64,000 bases of DNA from CAWIMX01 sp963792785 (GCA_963792785.1 CAWBXO010000004.1:186001-250000); one strand, 5' to 3'; shown: positions 8,664 to 18,946, counted from the stretch's first letter. The notes: generated from the letters alone by a model not told the origin. Translations and numbers: made by a program.

Positions 8664-9464
8664 TCAGTACGCATCGTACCCCTGAGTCAGCTCGATATAG
8701 ACGCCCGACGGATCGGTGATGTACGCGATCTTCAGCCCGATGCTCGGCACGTCGCGATAGGGCACGTCGAACTTGATGCCCTTCGCCTCGAGCTGCTTGC
8801 AGAACGCGGCCAGGTCCTTGAACTCGAAGCCGATGTGATCGATCGCGCGGCCCTTGGTCGGGCCCGTCGCCTCGCGCGAGTTCCCGAAGCTCAGGTTCAT
8901 CCCCGGCACGTTCGCCGTCGTCGCGATCGACCCGCGCTTGAACGGCACGGCGCCGAACGTGTCGACGTACCACTGCATTTCCTTCTCGTAGTCCGGCGTG
9001 ATGAAGTGCACGTGATAGCCGATCACGTCCTCGGGCTGCGTCTTGTCTTCCTGCAGCTCCACGCGCACGCCGTCGGGCGCCATGATGTAGGCGTTCGGGA
9101 AACCTTCGGCGCCGGTGAACTCGCTCTGCACCTCGAGGCCCGCCGCGCGCCATTTCGCCAGGTGCGCCTGAATGTCCTTCACCCTGAAGCCGAAGTGATC
9201 CATCACCGTGCCCTGCGACGGCCCGCTCGGCGCGCGGTTGTTCAGCGCGATCAGCATGCCGGGGAACTTGACGGCCGTGAGCGGCCCCTTCACGACGACG
9301 ACGCCGCCGAACTGCTCGGCCCAGATCTTCTTGTGCAGTTCGATGTCGCTGACGTTCAGGTGCACGTGGCCGTAGGTCATGCCCGCGGCGTTGGGCGGCG
9401 CGAGCTGCGCGAACGCGGGCGAGGCCAGCAGCCAGGTCAGCATGGCGGTGACAAACACTCTCAT
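8664..9464 (-). CDS. Secreted double-VOC (glyoxalase/dioxygenase-fold) protein
   Basis: A 266-residue protein; the start at 9464 is set by GGAGG 6 nt upstream. The signal peptide ends near AFA. Two vicinal-oxygen-chelate modules follow: the first begins GHVHLNVSDIELHKK and the second HVHFITPDYEKEMQW. Each supplies His and Glu/Gln positions of the usual metal site (for example VELQED, YIELTQ). VOC enzymes include glyoxalases, epimerases and extradiol dioxygenases; being exported is unusual, and the substrate is unknown. It is divergent from the PQQ dehydrogenase gene. Confidence 0.82.
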   Translation of the reverse strand: MRVFVTAMLTWLLASPAFAQLAPPNAAGMTYGHVHLNVSDIELHKKIWAEQFGGVVVVKGPLTAVKFPGMLIALNNRAPSGPSQGTVMDHFGFRVKDIQAHLAKWRAAGLEVQSEFTGAEGFPNAYIMAPDGVRVELQEDKTQPEDVIGYHVHFITPDYEKEMQWYVDTFGAVPFKRGSIATTANVPGMNLSFGNSREATGPTKGRAIDHIGFEFKDLAAFCKQLEAKGIKFDVPYRDVPSIGLKIAYITDPSGVYIELTQGYDAY

Positions 9465-9533
9465 CGGAAACCCTCCGGGCGACATTGTAGTGGCAATGGG
9501 CCTGTTCGCGGTGTAAGTTAGCCGGGCTCAGCG

Positions 9534-11372
9534 ATGGTGAAACCAACGCTCCTCGCCGCGACAGCCCTCACGATCCTGTGCGCCGGCTGCTCCAGCCCTG
9601 CCGACCCGCCCTCGGGCGACTGGCCGATGTACCGCCACGACCTGGCGGGGACGGGGCACTCCCCGCTCGCCGGGATCGACGCCTCGAACGTCGCCACGCT
9701 CGCCCGCGCGTGGTCGTACGACCTGGCGGCCGCGCCCTCGGGGCGTCCTTCGCGCGGACCGAATTCCGAAGCCACGCCGATCGTCGTGGGCAACGTCCTG
9801 TATCTGCCGGCCGCGGATCGCGTGGTCGCGCTCGACTCGGTTAGCGGCCGCGAGATCTGGCGCTACGCCGTGGAGGGCGGCGCGCCGTCGCGCCGCGGCG
9901 TGGCGTACTGGCCCGGCGACGGCGCCAATCCGCCGCGAATCATTTTCACCGCCGGCCGGAGGCTGGTCGCCCTCGACGCGGCGAGCGGGACACCGGCCGC
10001 GGGCTTCGGCGGAACGGGCGAAGTGGATCTCGTCATCCCGTACAACTCCGTGCCCCTCGTATTCCGCAACACACTCGTCGTCGGCGCGAACACACCGCCC
10101 GGCGCCGAGGGCGGGATCGGTAACGCGCGCGCGTACGACGCCGCGACCGGCGAGAAGCGCTGGGAGTTCAGCTCCGTGCCGCCGCCGGGGTCCCTCGGCA
10201 ACGACACGTGGGCCGGCGATAGCTGGCGCGATCGCACCGGCGCGAACGCGTGGCCCTTCTACTTCACGCTCGACGAAGCGCGCGGGCTTCTGTACATTCC
10301 GCTTGCGTCGCCGATTCCCGGCGCCTATGGCGGCGATCGTGAAGGCGCGAACCTCTTCGGCAACTCCGTCGTCGCCGTCGACGTCGAGACCGGCGAGTAC
10401 CGCTGGCACTTCCAGACGATCCACCACGATCTCTGGGACGCCGATCCGCCCGCGCCGCCGGCCCTCGTCGACGTCGATCGCAACGGTGAAACGATCCCGT
10501 CGCTCGCGCTCACGACGAAGTCGGGTTATCTCTATCTGCTCAACCGCGAAACCGGAGAGCCGCTCCAGGGCGTCGAGGAACGCCCGGTGCCGGCGAGCGC
10601 CGTCCCGGGCGAGCGCGCGTATCCGACGCAGCCGTTCCCGGTGCAGACAGCGCCAATCGCGCGCAACGCCTACACGGACGCGGATCTCGTGACCGCGGCG
10701 GACACGAACGAAGAGCACGCGCGACTGTGCGGCGAGCTGGCGGCGTCGCTCGCGCCCATGGTCAACCAGGGGCCGTTCACGCCATGGGCCTATCGCGAGG
10801 GCGACGGCAGCACGGGCGAGACGACGCTGCTGTTCCCGGGTGGGCTGGGCGGTGCGAACTGGGGCGGCTCGGCGATCGATCCGGCCACGGGTATCGTGTT
10901 CGTGGTGTCCCAGGACATCGGCGCGCTCGGCTGGGTACAGGCGTCGGCGCAGAGTCCGCTCGGCTACGACAAGGCCGCGCCGCGGCCGGGCACCTTCGAC
11001 GTCGGGATGTACGGCAAGCGCTGGCCGTGTCAGAAACCGCCGTGGGGCCGGCTCACGGCCGTGTCCGTCGCGTCGGGCGAGGTCGCGTGGCAGGTGCCGC
11101 TCGGGATCACCGAGGAGCTGCCGGCCGAACGCCAGCACACCGGACGCCCCGCGCTTGCCGGGCCAATCACGACGGCGAGCGGCCTGCTGTTCGTGGCGTC
11201 GACCGACGACAACCGCTTCCGCGCGCTCGACGCGAAGACGGGCGCGGAACTCTGGAGCGATCGTCTCGACGCGCGCGGCAACGCCGATCCGATCACCTAC
11301 GCGGACGCGGCCGGCAAACAGTACGTGGCCGTGACCGCGACCGACACGCTCGTCGTCTACGCGCTGCCGTAG
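9534..11372 (+). CDS. PQQ-dependent dehydrogenase-like lipoprotein
   Basis: A 612-residue protein with a lipoprotein signal peptide (lipobox ILCAGC, Cys near residue 19), so it is probably membrane-anchored in the periplasm. The rest is an eight-bladed quinoprotein propeller with repeated W-motif-like segments (GREIWRYAVEG, GEKRWEFSS, GEYRWHFQTIHHDLWD, GAELWSDRLDA). HHDLWDxDPP is typical of glucose/alcohol PQQ dehydrogenases. There is no cytochrome c domain and no membrane helices, unlike alcohol dehydrogenases or Gcd. It probably oxidises a sugar or alcohol and passes electrons to a quinone or a cytochrome. The next gene follows 18 bp downstream. Confidence 0.85.
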   Translation: MVKPTLLAATALTILCAGCSSPADPPSGDWPMYRHDLAGTGHSPLAGIDASNVATLARAWSYDLAAAPSGRPSRGPNSEATPIVVGNVLYLPAADRVVALDSVSGREIWRYAVEGGAPSRRGVAYWPGDGANPPRIIFTAGRRLVALDAASGTPAAGFGGTGEVDLVIPYNSVPLVFRNTLVVGANTPPGAEGGIGNARAYDAATGEKRWEFSSVPPPGSLGNDTWAGDSWRDRTGANAWPFYFTLDEARGLLYIPLASPIPGAYGGDREGANLFGNSVVAVDVETGEYRWHFQTIHHDLWDADPPAPPALVDVDRNGETIPSLALTTKSGYLYLLNRETGEPLQGVEERPVPASAVPGERAYPTQPFPVQTAPIARNAYTDADLVTAADTNEEHARLCGELAASLAPMVNQGPFTPWAYREGDGSTGETTLLFPGGLGGANWGGSAIDPATGIVFVVSQDIGALGWVQASAQSPLGYDKAAPRPGTFDVGMYGKRWPCQKPPWGRLTAVSVASGEVAWQVPLGITEELPAERQHTGRPALAGPITTASGLLFVASTDDNRFRALDAKTGAELWSDRLDARGNADPITYADAAGKQYVAVTATDTLVVYALP

Positions 11373-11390
11373 CGCATCTTCCATCACCAA

Positions 11391-12138
11391 GTGCTTCGAC
11401 TGGTGAGCTCGCTCTTCGCGGCCCTGCTGACGGTCGCGCCTTCGATAGCGGCCGCTCAGACGCCGCCGGCCGAGCGCGTCCGGATCGCCATCGGCTACGG
11501 GACGCAGCTGACCTCGCGGACCTTCGACGGCGTGATGACGCAGACCCGGTACTTCGAGACCGAGACCATCACCTCGACATACGACGTCAAGAGCGGCCCC
11601 GTCTTCGACGCGGGCGCCACGGTCCGGCTGGCCGGTCCGCTGGCCGTCGGCGTCGCCGTCTCGTCCTTCAGCCGGACGGGCGGAGCGGAGATTGCCGGCA
11701 GCATCCCGCACCCGTTCTTTTTCAATATGAACCGCGGCATCGTGGGTTCCGCCGGGGGCGCCAGGCACAAGGAACTGGGGACCCACGTCAGCGCCGTCTT
11801 CCTCGTTCCGACGGGCTCTCGGCTCGACATCGCGATTGAAGCGGGGCCGTCGATCTTCAGCGTCCAGCAGGGTCTGGTCGGCGCCGTGACGTATTCCGAC
11901 GCGTATCCGTACGACGCGCCGGCGTTCGAGTCGGCCACGATCACGGTGTCGAAGCAGACGGTCACCGGCTTTCACGTCGGTGCCGACGTCGGCTACCGCT
12001 TCTCGGCGCATGTCGGCGTGGGCGCTGTTGCTCAGGTTCTCGAAGGCGTCGGCCGACCTCGACCTGCCTGGCGGCGGAACGGCCACCGTCGACGCCGGCG
12101 GCCCTCAGGCCGCCGCGGGCGTCCGCTTCGCCTTCTGA
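11391..12138 (+). CDS. Outer-membrane beta-barrel-like protein, frameshifted near its end
   Basis: Signal peptide from a GTG start (11391), then about 210 residues of alternating-strand sequence ending ...GADVGYRFSAHVGVG. At about 12020 the frame continues into Arg/Gly-rich nonsense (to 12215), while the +1 frame reads ALLRFSKASADLDLPGGG and ends AAAGVRFAF with a TGA at 12136-12138, a classic barrel C-terminus. One extra base in the GTGGGCG stretch explains this. I give the joined gene. Function unknown; it is the second gene after the PQQ dehydrogenase. Confidence 0.7.
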
Positions 12139-12300
12139 CGCGAGCGCGGCCGTTACGCGCCAGCGCATCGGGCATTCCTTTCACGACGAGGCGGGTCGAT
12201 CATGCCATCGGCTGAGGTTGAAATCGCCCGCGATCGGCCATTTCCCGCAGCGCCGAGAAAGGCATGAGGCTTGCTCCCCGGCCGGTGGAGGTATTCGCTC

Positions 12301-13122
12301 ATGCATATCCATCGCACTTCCTGGACGGTTGCCGCCGTGGCCTTCGCGGCGGCGACGCTCGCGGCCTGCGGCGGCCCGAAGAGCCTGGACAACGTGGCGA
12401 TCGGCTCCGACGTGTCTGTGGTCACGACCGACGGCTCGACGGTGGAAGGCAAGCTCGTCGGCGTATCGGATCAGGACGTCGTCGTGCAGCGCGCGAACAC
12501 CGGCCAGCGCGACACGATCGAGCGCGCGAGCATCGCGTCGGTCGAGGAGACCGGCGACTCGGCCATCGCGGACCTGCTCTCGTCCGACCCGCACACCCAG
12601 GACGTGACCGTGCCTCCGGGCACGATCATCCCGGCGACGCTCGACATCGCCCTCGGGTCCGAGACGAACCATGCCGAGGATCCCGTGACCGCGACCGTAC
12701 GGACGTCGGTGACGGCGGACGGCTTCGAGGCCATTCCCTCCGGCGCGACGCTGCGGGGCCACGTGACGATGGCACAGCCGGCCGGGAACGTGAAGGGCCG
12801 CGCCGCGCTGGCGTTTTCCTTCGATGAGCTGACGATCGATCACACGAAATACGACGTGTCGACGGACAGCCTGTCCTATCGCGCCGACGCAACGAAGAAG
12901 CAGGATGCCGAGAAGATCGGCGGCGGGGCGGCGATCGGATCCGTGATCGGCGCGATCGCGGGCGGGAAGAAAGGCGCGGCGGCCGGCGCGGCCATCGGCG
13001 GCGGCGCCGGGACCGCGATGGTGCTGACGACGGCGGGGGACGAAGTGCACGTGGCGCCGGGCGCCGAGCTGCACCTCGAGCTGCTGAGCCCGGTGACGAT
13101 CACCGTGCCGACGAAGGACTAG
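12301..13122 (+). CDS. Glycine-zipper lipoprotein
   Basis: A 273-residue protein. The start at 12301 follows GGAGG by 9 nt. The lipobox is LAAC (Cys near 20). After an N-terminal beta segment (VVTTDGSTVEGKLVGVSDQD), a domain VPPGTIIPATLDIALGSETN through GRAALAFSF is shared with the lipoprotein at 41978-42553. A glycine-zipper segment follows (GAAIGSVIGAIAGGKKGAAA), which could insert in a membrane or oligomerise. It is probably cell-envelope located; function unknown. Confidence 0.75.
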   Translation: MHIHRTSWTVAAVAFAAATLAACGGPKSLDNVAIGSDVSVVTTDGSTVEGKLVGVSDQDVVVQRANTGQRDTIERASIASVEETGDSAIADLLSSDPHTQDVTVPPGTIIPATLDIALGSETNHAEDPVTATVRTSVTADGFEAIPSGATLRGHVTMAQPAGNVKGRAALAFSFDELTIDHTKYDVSTDSLSYRADATKKQDAEKIGGGAAIGSVIGAIAGGKKGAAAGAAIGGGAGTAMVLTTAGDEVHVAPGAELHLELLSPVTITVPTKD

Positions 13123-13125
13123 GTG

Positions 13126-13198
13126 GCATGTTGCGAGACTAGCGCCGAGGGTCCTGGCGGCCGACAGCACGACCCAAGCGCTGGTCTCGCGACAATGC
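13126..13198. terminator. Long imperfect hairpin between convergent genes
   Basis: A roughly 20-bp stem of GCATGTTGCGAGACTAGCGC and its near-complement, about 32-nt loop. It fills the 75-bp gap between the glycine-zipper lipoprotein gene and the AsmA gene; likely a bidirectional terminator. Confidence 0.55.
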
Positions 13199-14833
13199 TA
13201 GTGCCCGCCGGGAATGCGCGGGATGCGCGGCACGCCCTTCGGCAGGTTTCGCTCGATGATCTTGCCGGCTTCCTCGTTCGCCTTGTTGGTGATCGCCCGC
13301 TTCGCCATGTCGCCGACGTCGATCCGCACCTGCAGGGCCTCGGCGGATCCGTCGATCGTCGCCGGCAGCCGGATGCGGCCCTGCTCCGCCGCGATGCGCT
13401 GGAAGTCGCGCCCGGCCTGCGCGCTCAGCTCCTCTGACAGCAGCACCTGCCCCTTGACGTTCACGGCGGAGCCGTCGAGCGCGACCGATCCGTTCGCGGC
13501 GAGCGACAGGTCCTTCGACTCGAACGCGAGGTCGGTCGTGTTCGCCGTGCCGTTGGCCACGTTCAGCGTGCCGCTCAACGAGGTGAACGGCTCGTCGACC
13601 GACGTCGACCCGAGCGCGCCCTGCGAGTCCTGGCGCATCGAGGTTGCCAGCACCACGCCGCGGACCAGCCCGAGGCCCTTCACGGTGCCGTTGGCCAGGT
13701 CGACGTGCGCCGTCCCGCGCGCGGTCTTCAGCACATCGTCCGCGGTGGTGCCACTGCCCTTGAGCGCGAGCGTGCCCGCCATCGTCCCGGTCACGAGCCC
13801 CGGCGTGCCGGCGAACGTCATCACCGAGGCCATGTCCACGCCGGCGAGCTTCGCGTCCAGCGTGAACGCCGGCGGGTCGGCGAGCGTGAGCGCGAGCGAG
13901 CCGTCGTACTGCCCGCCGAACACGCCGAACGCGATCGGATCGAGCGTGAGGCCCGCAGGCGTGAGCCGCGCCTTGCCCGAGACCTTGTTCAGCACGAGAT
14001 CGCCGAACGATGCGCGGTCGGCGTCGACGGTGAGCGCGATATCGATGCCGGTCGGAATCGCGGGAGCCTCGGCCGGAGCCGCCGCCCTGAGCGAGGCCGT
14101 GGGATCCACCGCCGCCGTCGCGTCCGACGCGGTCGCCGGCGCCGCGGGCGCGGAGGCGCCGGTTGAAAAGTCCGAGAGAAACGCCATCAGCGCGTCGAAA
14201 TCGAGCGAGCCGGCCTTGAGCGCGAGCTCGCCCGCCGGCCGCGACAGGTCGGTGATGGTTCCGGTGATCTCAATCGTCGTGTCGTCGGCCGCGAGCGAGA
14301 CCTTGCGGACGTCGAGGCCGCCGTCGCTCCTCGGCACGACCTCGATGTCGCCGCGCAGCGTGCGTCCGCCGCTCGTGATCTGGACGTCGCTCAGCGTGAT
14401 CTCGTCGATCGACACCAGCTCGACCGGCGGCGGCCCGTTCGGGCCGGGCGTCGGCTCGGTCGCCGCGCTGCCGCTGCCCCCGAGCGCGAGCGGCGGCAGG
14501 GGCAACCGGATGTGCGCGCCGGTGACCTCCAGGGACGCGTGCTCGATGCGGCGCGAGAGCAAGCGCGCTGAAGTCCGTGCCGACGTGCAGGCTGCCGACT
14601 TCCACGGCGGCCGGGTCGCCGATCCGCACCTGGTCGAGCGTCATCGTGACGCGGGGGTACACGCTCGCGGTGACGCCGCCGACCGTGACGGGCTGGCCGA
14701 GGGCCTGGGAGATCTGGGACGCGACGGCCGTCCGCACGGCGTCGCCGGAAAGGACGGATCGGGCCCAGAAGAAGAGCCCGATGCTCAGAATGGCAACGAG
14801 CGCGACGACGCCGATCAGGACCTTTTTCAGCAT
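13198..14833 (-). CDS. AsmA-family inner-membrane-anchored protein, frameshifted
   Basis: The start at 14833 gives MLKKVLIGVVALVAILSIGL, a single N-terminal membrane anchor, then the AsmA pattern QALGQPVTVGGVTASVYPR. At about 14563 the frame breaks: TTCAGCGCGC is followed by TTGCTCTCGCGC, and removing one C joins FSA to LLSRRIEHASLEVTGAHIRL, which continues for another 450 residues to 13198 without a break. The joined product is about 545 residues, with the long beta-rich periplasmic part seen in AsmA/TamB-like proteins. These are linked to lipid transport or assembly at the outer membrane. The 7-bp gap to the M28 gene upstream suggests an operon. Confidence 0.75.
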
Positions 14834-14840
14834 GAAGGGT

Positions 14841-17069
14841 CTATCGGGCGAGCCGCTCCAGATCAGCAGCCGCCAGGTCGATTAACGCGGTCTCGCGATC
14901 GAGCGCCTCGGCGATCCGCGCCATCTCCCGCTCGGCCTCGGTGTACCGCGCCTGCTCGATGCCTTCACGCGCGCCGGGCATCGTCTTCACGCCGTAGCCC
15001 GTGTAGGTGCCCGGCGCATAGAGGAGGTGGCGGTACCAGGGGCGGCCCGGCAGGCCGCCGGGATCGGTCATCACGCGCTCGCTCTGAATGAGCCGCGTGT
15101 TCACGCCGGCCACGACCTCGGGCGAGCCGGCGAGGTTCCCCGCCGACGCGGCGACCGCCTTCTTGTACCGATCGGCCGCGCGCGTGAGCGCGCCCGCCGC
15201 GTTCTCGAGCGGCGCGAAATTGAGCGCCGGCGGCACGTCTTCCTTGTCAGGCACGACAAGCGGATCGCGCGGGTCGCGCACGGCCGTGAAGATCCCGTCG
15301 TCGATCTCGCGGTTCTGCTCGCGGATTTCGGTCTGCCGCCGCTTCAGCAGGCTCTGGAGGTCCGTCACGTAGCCGTTCACGGTCTCGGCGAGATCGCCGA
15401 ACTCGTACGGCAGGAGATCCGCGTCGGCCAGCCGGATCACGGCGGTGCCCATCGTCTGCGCGAGCGCACGACCGTAGGCGAAGTCGGTATCGGCGAACTT
15501 CGTGTAGTGGTAGAAGTCGTCGTAGATCGAGTGGTAGACGCCGGCGTTATCCTCGCCGCCGTAGCTCAGCGACAAGGTCGGCGTGCCCGCGTGCTGCAGG
15601 AAGGGCGAGTAGTCCGACCCCGAGCCCAGCGCCCCGATGCGCAGGTCGGGCCGATTCCGCGCCTCGGCCCGCGACTCGGCGCTCCCACTCGAGATGCGCC
15701 GCGCCTGCCAGCGCTTCCACACGGTGAGTCCGGTCTCGGGATCCTGGATATCCTTCGCCACGCCGTTCACGAAGTGCTCGAGCGTGTGCGAGCCCCCGGC
15801 GCTCAGGAAGCCGCGGCCGTTGCCGTCGCTGTTGATGTAGACGACGGCCTTCTTGAGATCCTCTTCGTGCTTCTCCACCCACTCGGTGGACCCGAGGAGC
15901 ATCGGCTCCTCGCCGTCCCACGCGGCGTAGACAATCGTGCGCTTCGGCCGCCAGCCCTGCTTCAGGAGCTCGCCGAACGCGTGCGCCTCCTCGACCATCG
16001 GCGCCGTGCCGCTCACCGGGTCGCTCGCGCCGTTCACCCACGCGTCGTGGTGATTGCCGCGCATGACCCACTCGTCGGGATACGTCGAGCCGGGGATCTT
16101 CGCGATCACGTCGTAGATCGGCTTGATGTCCCAGTTGGCCTCGACCTTGAGGTGGACGCGCGCGGGTCCGGGGCCGATGCGGTACGTGATCGGCAGGCCG
16201 CCGCGCCACGGCGCCGGCGCCACCGGACCTTCGAGCGCCTGGAGCAGCGGCTGCGCGTCGCCGTAGGAAATCGGCAGCGTCGGGATCTTCGTGATCGTCG
16301 GCGAGTCCGCGACCGCGAGCCGCTTCGCGCCGGGGACCGCCGCCACGCCCGGCGTCAGCGGGTCGCCGGGGTACAGGACCATGTCGCTCACGCTGCCCCG
16401 CTGCACGCCGTTCGCGTTGCGCATCGGGCCGTCGGGAAACACGCCCGCGTCCGCGTAGCCGTCGTCGCGCGGGTCGGAGTAGATCAGGCAGCCGACCGCG
16501 CCGTGCTCGGCGGCGACCTTCGGCTTGATGCCGCGCCACGTCTGGCCGTAGCGCGCGATCACGATCGCGCCCTTCACCGAGATGCCGAGCCGGTCGAGCT
16601 GCTCGTAGTCGGCGGGCGCGCCATAGTTCACGTACACGAGCGGCGCCGTCACGTCGCCGTCCTTCGAGTACGCGTTGTAGGTCGGCAGCTGCTCGTCGGT
16701 CTGGCTGGAGGTCGGATCGCCCGCCACGGGCGGCTCGACGAGGGCGGCGACGAAGCGCGTCGGCGCGACCATCTCGACGGCGCGTTCCTTGGGCGTCGGG
16801 AACAGAACGTCGAACTGCTCGATCTGGGCGTCCCAGCCGTACTCCTTGAACCGCGCCAGGAGCCACTCGGCGTTGTCCTTGTCGTACGGCGATCCGACGT
16901 GGTGCGGACGCGCGCTCAGGCGGCGCATGTTCTCGCGGATGTTGTTCGGGACGATCGAATCGCGGAACCGCGCCTCCCAGGTCGACTGGCCCTGTCCGGC
17001 GACCACGAGGGGCGTGGTGAGGATGACGGCGGCCGCGGCGAGACGGGCGAGTCGAGGTGTGGCGCGCAT
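14841..17069 (-). CDS. Secreted M28 metallopeptidase, glutamate-carboxypeptidase-II-like
   Basis: A 742-residue protein with a signal peptide (to about 25). A PA domain lies around 130-270 (YVNYGAPADYEQLDRLG, VKGAIVIARYGQTWRG). The M28 catalytic domain has zinc ligands in GNHHDAW, ASDPVSG, WDGEEPMLLGS and YHSIYDDF. A C-terminal transferrin-receptor-like dimerisation region covers the last 150 residues. The domain order and length match GCPII/PSMA-type carboxypeptidases. It probably releases C-terminal residues or N-acylated dipeptides in the periplasm. It precedes the AsmA gene on the same strand. Confidence 0.9.
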   Translation of the reverse strand: MRATPRLARLAAAAVILTTPLVVAGQGQSTWEARFRDSIVPNNIRENMRRLSARPHHVGSPYDKDNAEWLLARFKEYGWDAQIEQFDVLFPTPKERAVEMVAPTRFVAALVEPPVAGDPTSSQTDEQLPTYNAYSKDGDVTAPLVYVNYGAPADYEQLDRLGISVKGAIVIARYGQTWRGIKPKVAAEHGAVGCLIYSDPRDDGYADAGVFPDGPMRNANGVQRGSVSDMVLYPGDPLTPGVAAVPGAKRLAVADSPTITKIPTLPISYGDAQPLLQALEGPVAPAPWRGGLPITYRIGPGPARVHLKVEANWDIKPIYDVIAKIPGSTYPDEWVMRGNHHDAWVNGASDPVSGTAPMVEEAHAFGELLKQGWRPKRTIVYAAWDGEEPMLLGSTEWVEKHEEDLKKAVVYINSDGNGRGFLSAGGSHTLEHFVNGVAKDIQDPETGLTVWKRWQARRISSGSAESRAEARNRPDLRIGALGSGSDYSPFLQHAGTPTLSLSYGGEDNAGVYHSIYDDFYHYTKFADTDFAYGRALAQTMGTAVIRLADADLLPYEFGDLAETVNGYVTDLQSLLKRRQTEIREQNREIDDGIFTAVRDPRDPLVVPDKEDVPPALNFAPLENAAGALTRAADRYKKAVAASAGNLAGSPEVVAGVNTRLIQSERVMTDPGGLPGRPWYRHLLYAPGTYTGYGVKTMPGAREGIEQARYTEAEREMARIAEALDRETALIDLAAADLERLAR

Positions 17070-17109
17070 CTGGAAGAACCTCCCGGCCGATTCTACGCCA
17101 CAGACGGCG

Positions 17110-17145
17110 CCCGCGGGAGGGCCGGACTGGCCGGCCTCCCGCGGG
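17110..17145 (-). terminator. Strong hairpin downstream of amt
   Basis: Arms CCCGCGGGAGG(G)CCGG and CCGGCCTCCCGCGGG with one bulged base and a 5-nt loop. It lies 28 bp past the amt stop codon. Confidence 0.7.
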
Positions 17146-17172
17146 TCCCTATGAGGTGCGACGACGTGCGGA

Positions 17173-18600
17173 CTAGTGCGGCAGCAGCTGGAAGTCCGGG
17201 TAGCCCTCCATGCCGTGCTCGCCCGCGTCCAGGCCCTCCAACTCCTCTTCCTTGCTCACGCGCAGGCCGAGGGTCATCTTGATGAGGTAGAAGAGCGCGA
17301 AGCCCGTCACGAGGCACCAGACGCCGACGAGACAGACGCCCGCGAACTGATACCAGAGCTGGCTGATGCCGCCGCCGTAGAACAGGCCGGGCAGCGGGCC
17401 GGTCGCGCCGTAGACCGGGTTCGAGAAGAGCCCGAGCGACAGCGTGCCCCAGATCCCGTTGGTCAGGTGCACCGAGGTGGCGCCGACCGGGTCGTCGATC
17501 TTCAGCACGGAGTCGAAGAACACGACGGAGCCGACGACGAGCGCGCCGGCGATGGCGCCGATCAGGAGGGCCGCCGGCGTGCTGACGAAGGCGCACGGCG
17601 CGGTGATGGCCACGAGGCCGGCGAGACAGCCGTTGCCGGCCATGCTCGCGTCCCAGCGTCCGAACCAGAGCTTGGCCGTGAGCAGGGCGAAGATCGTGCC
17701 CGTCGCGGCGGCCGCGTTGGTGGTGACGGCGATGTGCGCGATGGTGTCGGCGTAGCCGGTCGCCCCCATCGTGCTGCCCGGATTGAATCCGAACCACCCG
17801 AGCCACAGGATGAAGACGCCGAGCATCATGAAGCCGAAGCTGTGGCCGGGAATGGCGTGGACCTCGCCCTTCGGTCCGTACTTCCCGATGCGCGGGCCGA
17901 GCACGATGGCGCCGCAGAGCGCGATCCACCCGCCGACCGAGTGCACCACCGTCGACCCGGCGAAGTCGAACATGCCGCCGTCGCCGAAGATGTGGCCCGC
18001 CGACAGCGCGCCGCCTCCCCAGATCCAGTGGCCCGACACCGGGTAGATCAGGAGCGAGATGACGATGCTGTAGATCAGGTACGAGGTGAACTTGGTCCGT
18101 TCCGCCATCGCGCCCGAGACGATCGTGGCCGCGGTGCCGGCGAAGACGAGCTGGAAGAAGAACTTCGCGTCGATGCCGATCGGCGTCCACGACAGCGACG
18201 CGAACGTGCTGCCGACGTCGTGCAGCATGAAGCCGGACGTGCCGAACCAGTCGCTCCCCGCCCCGAACATGATGCCGAAGCCGATGAACCAGAAGGCCAC
18301 CGTCGCGAAGCAGAAATCCATCATGTTCTTCATGAGGATGTTCACGGTGTTCTTGGCGCGCGTCAGCCCGGTCTCGACGAACGCGAACCCGGCCTGCATC
18401 CAGAACACCAGGAACGCCGTCATGAGGGTCCAGACGGTGTCCAGTTCGACGCTTCGGGCGTGGACGTCGGCGGCCACGCTCTCGAGCGTGGGCGGCGCGG
18501 CGTCCTGCGCGAACGCTCGAACCGAGAGGACGAGGACAAGCGGGACGACCAGAGCGAAGAGCCGGCGCCACGGGGCGCTCCGGCGGACTGGCAACGGCAT
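17173..18600 (-). CDS. amt: Ammonium transporter (Amt family)
   Basis: A 475-residue protein. The ATG at 18600 has AAGGAG 6 nt upstream. A signal-peptide-like first segment is followed by 11 membrane helices. Amt signatures are FVETGLTRAKNTVNILMKN, GAMAERTKFTSYLIY and the pore histidines in STVVHSVGG and SVHLTNG (the twin-His pair). The C-terminal cytoplasmic tail is short (SKEEELEGLDAGEHG). No glnK/PII gene is adjacent, which is unusual for amt. The 377-bp divergent region upstream contains two inverted repeats that may control it. Confidence 0.95.
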   Translation of the reverse strand: MPLPVRRSAPWRRLFALVVPLVLVLSVRAFAQDAAPPTLESVAADVHARSVELDTVWTLMTAFLVFWMQAGFAFVETGLTRAKNTVNILMKNMMDFCFATVAFWFIGFGIMFGAGSDWFGTSGFMLHDVGSTFASLSWTPIGIDAKFFFQLVFAGTAATIVSGAMAERTKFTSYLIYSIVISLLIYPVSGHWIWGGGALSAGHIFGDGGMFDFAGSTVVHSVGGWIALCGAIVLGPRIGKYGPKGEVHAIPGHSFGFMMLGVFILWLGWFGFNPGSTMGATGYADTIAHIAVTTNAAAATGTIFALLTAKLWFGRWDASMAGNGCLAGLVAITAPCAFVSTPAALLIGAIAGALVVGSVVFFDSVLKIDDPVGATSVHLTNGIWGTLSLGLFSNPVYGATGPLPGLFYGGGISQLWYQFAGVCLVGVWCLVTGFALFYLIKMTLGLRVSKEEELEGLDAGEHGMEGYPDFQLLPH

Positions 18601-18810
18601 GCGGTTCTCCTTCAATGAAGTCACGAATCGAGCGTCGACGGCCTGTCAGGGGCAGTCAGGGAGGCTACAGCCGGAGCGCCGGCGAGATGGTGAGCGGCAC
18701 CAGCACGAGAGCGAGCGGCAGGAAAGGGAGTGCAGTGCACCACGTCGGCCGGACCAGCTCCAAGATCCGTACCAGCGTGAATTACGCCTGTTTTTGCTGA
18801 TCGCGCCATT

Positions 18811-18838
18811 GAAAAGCGCGGTCCTTGTAGGACTTTTC
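18811..18838. promoter_or_regulatory. Inverted repeat in amt-cupin divergent region
   Basis: GAAAA, bulge, then GTCC-TTGTA-GGAC, then TTTTC: an interrupted palindrome about 211 bp upstream of amt. The 377-bp gap 18601-18977 contains this, the next palindrome, a promoter and a start-proximal hairpin; nothing else was recognised in it. Confidence 0.4.
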
Positions 18839-18841
18839 TGC

Positions 18842-18865
18842 GAATACTACAAAGATGTTGTATTC
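18842..18865. promoter_or_regulatory. 24-bp palindrome, operator candidate
   Basis: GAATACTACA and TGTTGTATTC flank a 4-nt centre (one mismatch in ten pairs). It lies 4 bp beyond the previous inverted repeat, in an unusually AT-rich patch. The shape fits a dimeric regulator site between amt and the cupin gene. Confidence 0.5.
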
Positions 18866-18909
18866 ATCGCGGGCAGGGGGCATTTAGCGATTCCCGCGGT
18901 GGGACATTC

Positions 18910-18937
18910 TTGTCTGATTCCCGCCGCCCCGTACAAT
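18910..18937 (+). promoter_or_regulatory. Promoter of cupin gene
   Basis: TTGTCT and TACAAT separated by 16 bp, a reasonable sigma-70-type pair, about 40 bp before the cupin start. Confidence 0.5.
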
Positions 18938-18946
18938 CTTGTCTCC